Positions 5,124 through 6,660 of a stretch of DNA of 6,660 nt are shown piece after piece. Source of the DNA: Actinomycetota bacterium (GTDB taxonomy: Bacteria > Actinomycetota > Acidimicrobiia > IMCC26256 > PALSA-610); assembly GCA_030839105.1 (NCBI GenBank), contig JAUZEI010000656.1, positions 1 to 6,660 on the forward strand, read 5' to 3'. The notes beneath the pieces are model-generated. The model did no database searches. It was not told where the DNA came from and was given only the letters and a program-made list of their open reading frames with translations. A program made the translations under genes and the position numbers. The number at the start of each line of letters is the position of its first letter. Within the stretch, counting starts at the first letter, position 1.

Positions 5124-6660
5124 CCCCCGCCGAGATTCGGGCGGCGTTCACGGCGGAGCGGCCGTTTCCCCTCGATCCGTTCCAGGAACGCGCGCTCGAC
5201 GCGCTCGACAAGGGCCGGTCGGTGCTCGTCGCGGCGCCCACCGGGTCGGGCAAGACGCTCGTTGCCGAGTATGCGATCGCGTGCGCGCTCGCGCAGGGCG
5301 CGAAGGCCTTCTACACAACGCCTCTGAAGGCGCTTTCGAACCAGAAGTACGGCGACTTCGTCCGAGCCTACGGCGCAGACCGCGTCGGCCTGCTCACCGG
5401 CGACAACGCGATCAACGGTGACGCCCCGATCGTGGTGATGACCACCGAGGTGCTCCGCAACATGATCTACGCGGGCTCGCCGACGCTCGACGGGCTCCGG
5501 TACGTCGTGCTCGACGAGGTGCACTATCTGCAGGACCCGTCCCGAGGCGCAGTGTGGGAAGAGGTGATCATCCACCTCCCGCCCGAGATCGACATCGTCG
5601 CGCTCTCCGCGACCGTGTCGAACGCGGAGGAGGTAGCGGCGTGGATGCAGACCGTGCGCGGTGCAACGGAGACCGTGATCGAGGAGCGGCGTCCCGTCGA
5701 CCTCGTGCACCTGTACATGGTCGGCGACCGCAGCGCGCCGGTATTGCATCTGCTCCCGACGTTCGTCGAGGACGACGGCGATCTGCGGCCCAACCCGGTC
5801 GCCACCCGCCTCGACGGCCGGAACGTGCCCGATCGGAGCCAGCGCCGACGCCGCCTCTACAAACCGTGGCGCACCGAGGTGGTCGAGCGCCTGGCCGAGG
5901 AGCGGATGCTCCCGGCCATCGACTTCGTGTTCTCGCGCACGGGTTGCGACCAGGCGGTCGAGCAGTGCCTCGCGTCGGGGATCCGCCTCACCGATGCCGA
6001 CGAGCGGCGAGCACTGCGCGCGATCGCGGAGCGCCACGTCGAAGCGCTCTCCGACGACGACCTCGACGTCCTGGGCTACGACATGTGGCTGGCGGGGATG
6101 GAGGCCGGCATCGCCGCGCATCACGCCGGTCTCGTGCCGCCCATGAAGGAGGCGGTCGAGGAGGGGTTCTCGGCGGGCCTGCTCAAGGTCGTGTTCGCGA
6201 CCGAGACCCTGGCCCTCGGCATCAACATGCCGGCCCGGTCGGTGGTGATCGAGACGCTCACCAAGTTCACCGGCGAGCGCCACGAGTTCCTGACGCCGGC
6301 CGAGTACACGCAGCTCACCGGCCGGGCCGGCCGCCGCGGCCTCGACCCGGTCGGCCACGCCCTGGTGCTGTGGTCGCCGTTCGTCAGCTTCGACCAGGTG
6401 GCGGGCCTGGCCATGAGCCGGGAGTTCGCGCTGACCTCCTCGTTCCGGCCGACCTACAACATGGCCGCCAACCTCGTGCGCCGGTACCCGCCCGACGAGG
6501 CCCACCACCTGCTCAACCTCTCGTTCGCGCAGTACCAGGCCGACCGCGACATCGTCGCCCTCGAAACGCGCCTGGAGCGGACGAGCGAACGCCTCGCGAA
6601 GGCGCGAGAGGACATCGCCTGCGAGCTCGGCGACGCCGACGAGTACGTGACGCTGCAGCG
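5120..6660 (+). CDS. helY: Ski2/Mtr4-like DEVH-box helicase HelY, N-terminal part (runs off the window)
   Basis: Superfamily 2 ATP-dependent helicase, probably acting on RNA; 513 codons are visible with no stop. Motifs in order: FPLDPFQERAL (16-26), Walker A APTGSGKT (39-46), motif Ia TTPLKALSNQ, TGD (93-95), TTEVLRNM, DEVH (132-135), SAT (163-165), DFVFSRTGC, AAHHAGLVPPMKEAVEEGF (332-350), motif V FATETLALGINMPA, and motif VI QLTGRAGRRG (398-407). The SFRPTYNM block (441-448) and the following coiled-coil-like Glu/Arg helix are typical of the Ski2/Mtr4 group. A charged insert (about 217-250: acidic, then QRRRRLYKPW) separates the two RecA-like domains. The start is GTG 5120, overlapping the upstream stop in GTGA, with GAAGG close by. 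Location downstream of tatC matches helY in mycobacteria. The far C-terminal domain is outside the window. Confidence 0.93.
   Translation, partial: MTPAEIRAAFTAERPFPLDPFQERALDALDKGRSVLVAAPTGSGKTLVAEYAIACALAQGAKAFYTTPLKALSNQKYGDFVRAYGADRVGLLTGDNAINGDAPIVVMTTEVLRNMIYAGSPTLDGLRYVVLDEVHYLQDPSRGAVWEEVIIHLPPEIDIVALSATVSNAEEVAAWMQTVRGATETVIEERRPVDLVHLYMVGDRSAPVLHLLPTFVEDDGDLRPNPVATRLDGRNVPDRSQRRRRLYKPWRTEVVERLAEERMLPAIDFVFSRTGCDQAVEQCLASGIRLTDADERRALRAIAERHVEALSDDDLDVLGYDMWLAGMEAGIAAHHAGLVPPMKEAVEEGFSAGLLKVVFATETLALGINMPARSVVIETLTKFTGERHEFLTPAEYTQLTGRAGRRGLDPVGHALVLWSPFVSFDQVAGLAMSREFALTSSFRPTYNMAANLVRRYPPDEAHHLLNLSFAQYQADRDIVALETRLERTSERLAKAREDIACELGDADEYVTLQ

Noticed and set aside
4763..6508. Long minus-strand open frame of 581 codons opposite helY and the membrane-protein gene
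   Set aside because: Its product is Arg/His/Val-rich without any domain, and it lies opposite a helicase whose motifs are all intact on the plus strand. Long antisense frames are expected in GC-rich coding DNA.

Overview
The window is GC-rich and has GTG as well as ATG starts, very tight gene spacing and an actinobacterial gene order. The order WYL regulator (pafC-like) – tat gene – tatC – helY matches the pafB-pafC-tatA-tatC-helY neighbourhood known from Mycobacterium and other Actinomycetota. The details (two signal peptidases and other genes between pafC and tat, a single TatB-like subunit) suggest an actinobacterium outside the mycobacteria, possibly Acidimicrobiia. That placement is inference.

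Layout. Bases 2-502 hold the C-terminal part of a WYL-domain regulator whose start lies before the window. Two consecutive type I signal peptidase genes follow on the same strand (516-1211 and 1222-1854). A glycerophosphodiester phosphodiesterase-family gene lies on the minus strand (1879-2589) and converges on the second peptidase gene. A 150-base divergent intergenic region with short repeats comes next. It is followed on the plus strand by a small zinc-ribbon-like protein (about 2740-3081), a 67-residue single-pass membrane protein (3091-3294), a TatB-like subunit (3388-3804), tatC (3827-4588), a membrane protein with a Thr-rich tail (4596-5123) and the first 513 codons of a Ski2-like helicase, HelY (5120 to the window end).

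How the genes fit together. The middle of the window reads as a protein-export locus. TatB/TatC form the receptor part of the twin-arginine translocase, and type I signal peptidases remove signal peptides from exported proteins after translocation. The flanking pafC and helY belong to nucleic-acid functions (DNA-damage transcription control; helicase). They are conserved neighbours rather than obvious functional partners.

The most notable non-coding feature is a perfect 11-bp inverted repeat. It joins the end of the TatB-like gene to the start of tatC and would partly hide the tatC ribosome binding site and start codon, which suggests translational coupling. A second perfect 11-bp inverted repeat lies just before the TatB-like gene. 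I see no mobile element, CRISPR array, tRNA or rRNA. The content is mostly housekeeping, and I do not see a clearly new defence or biosynthetic system.
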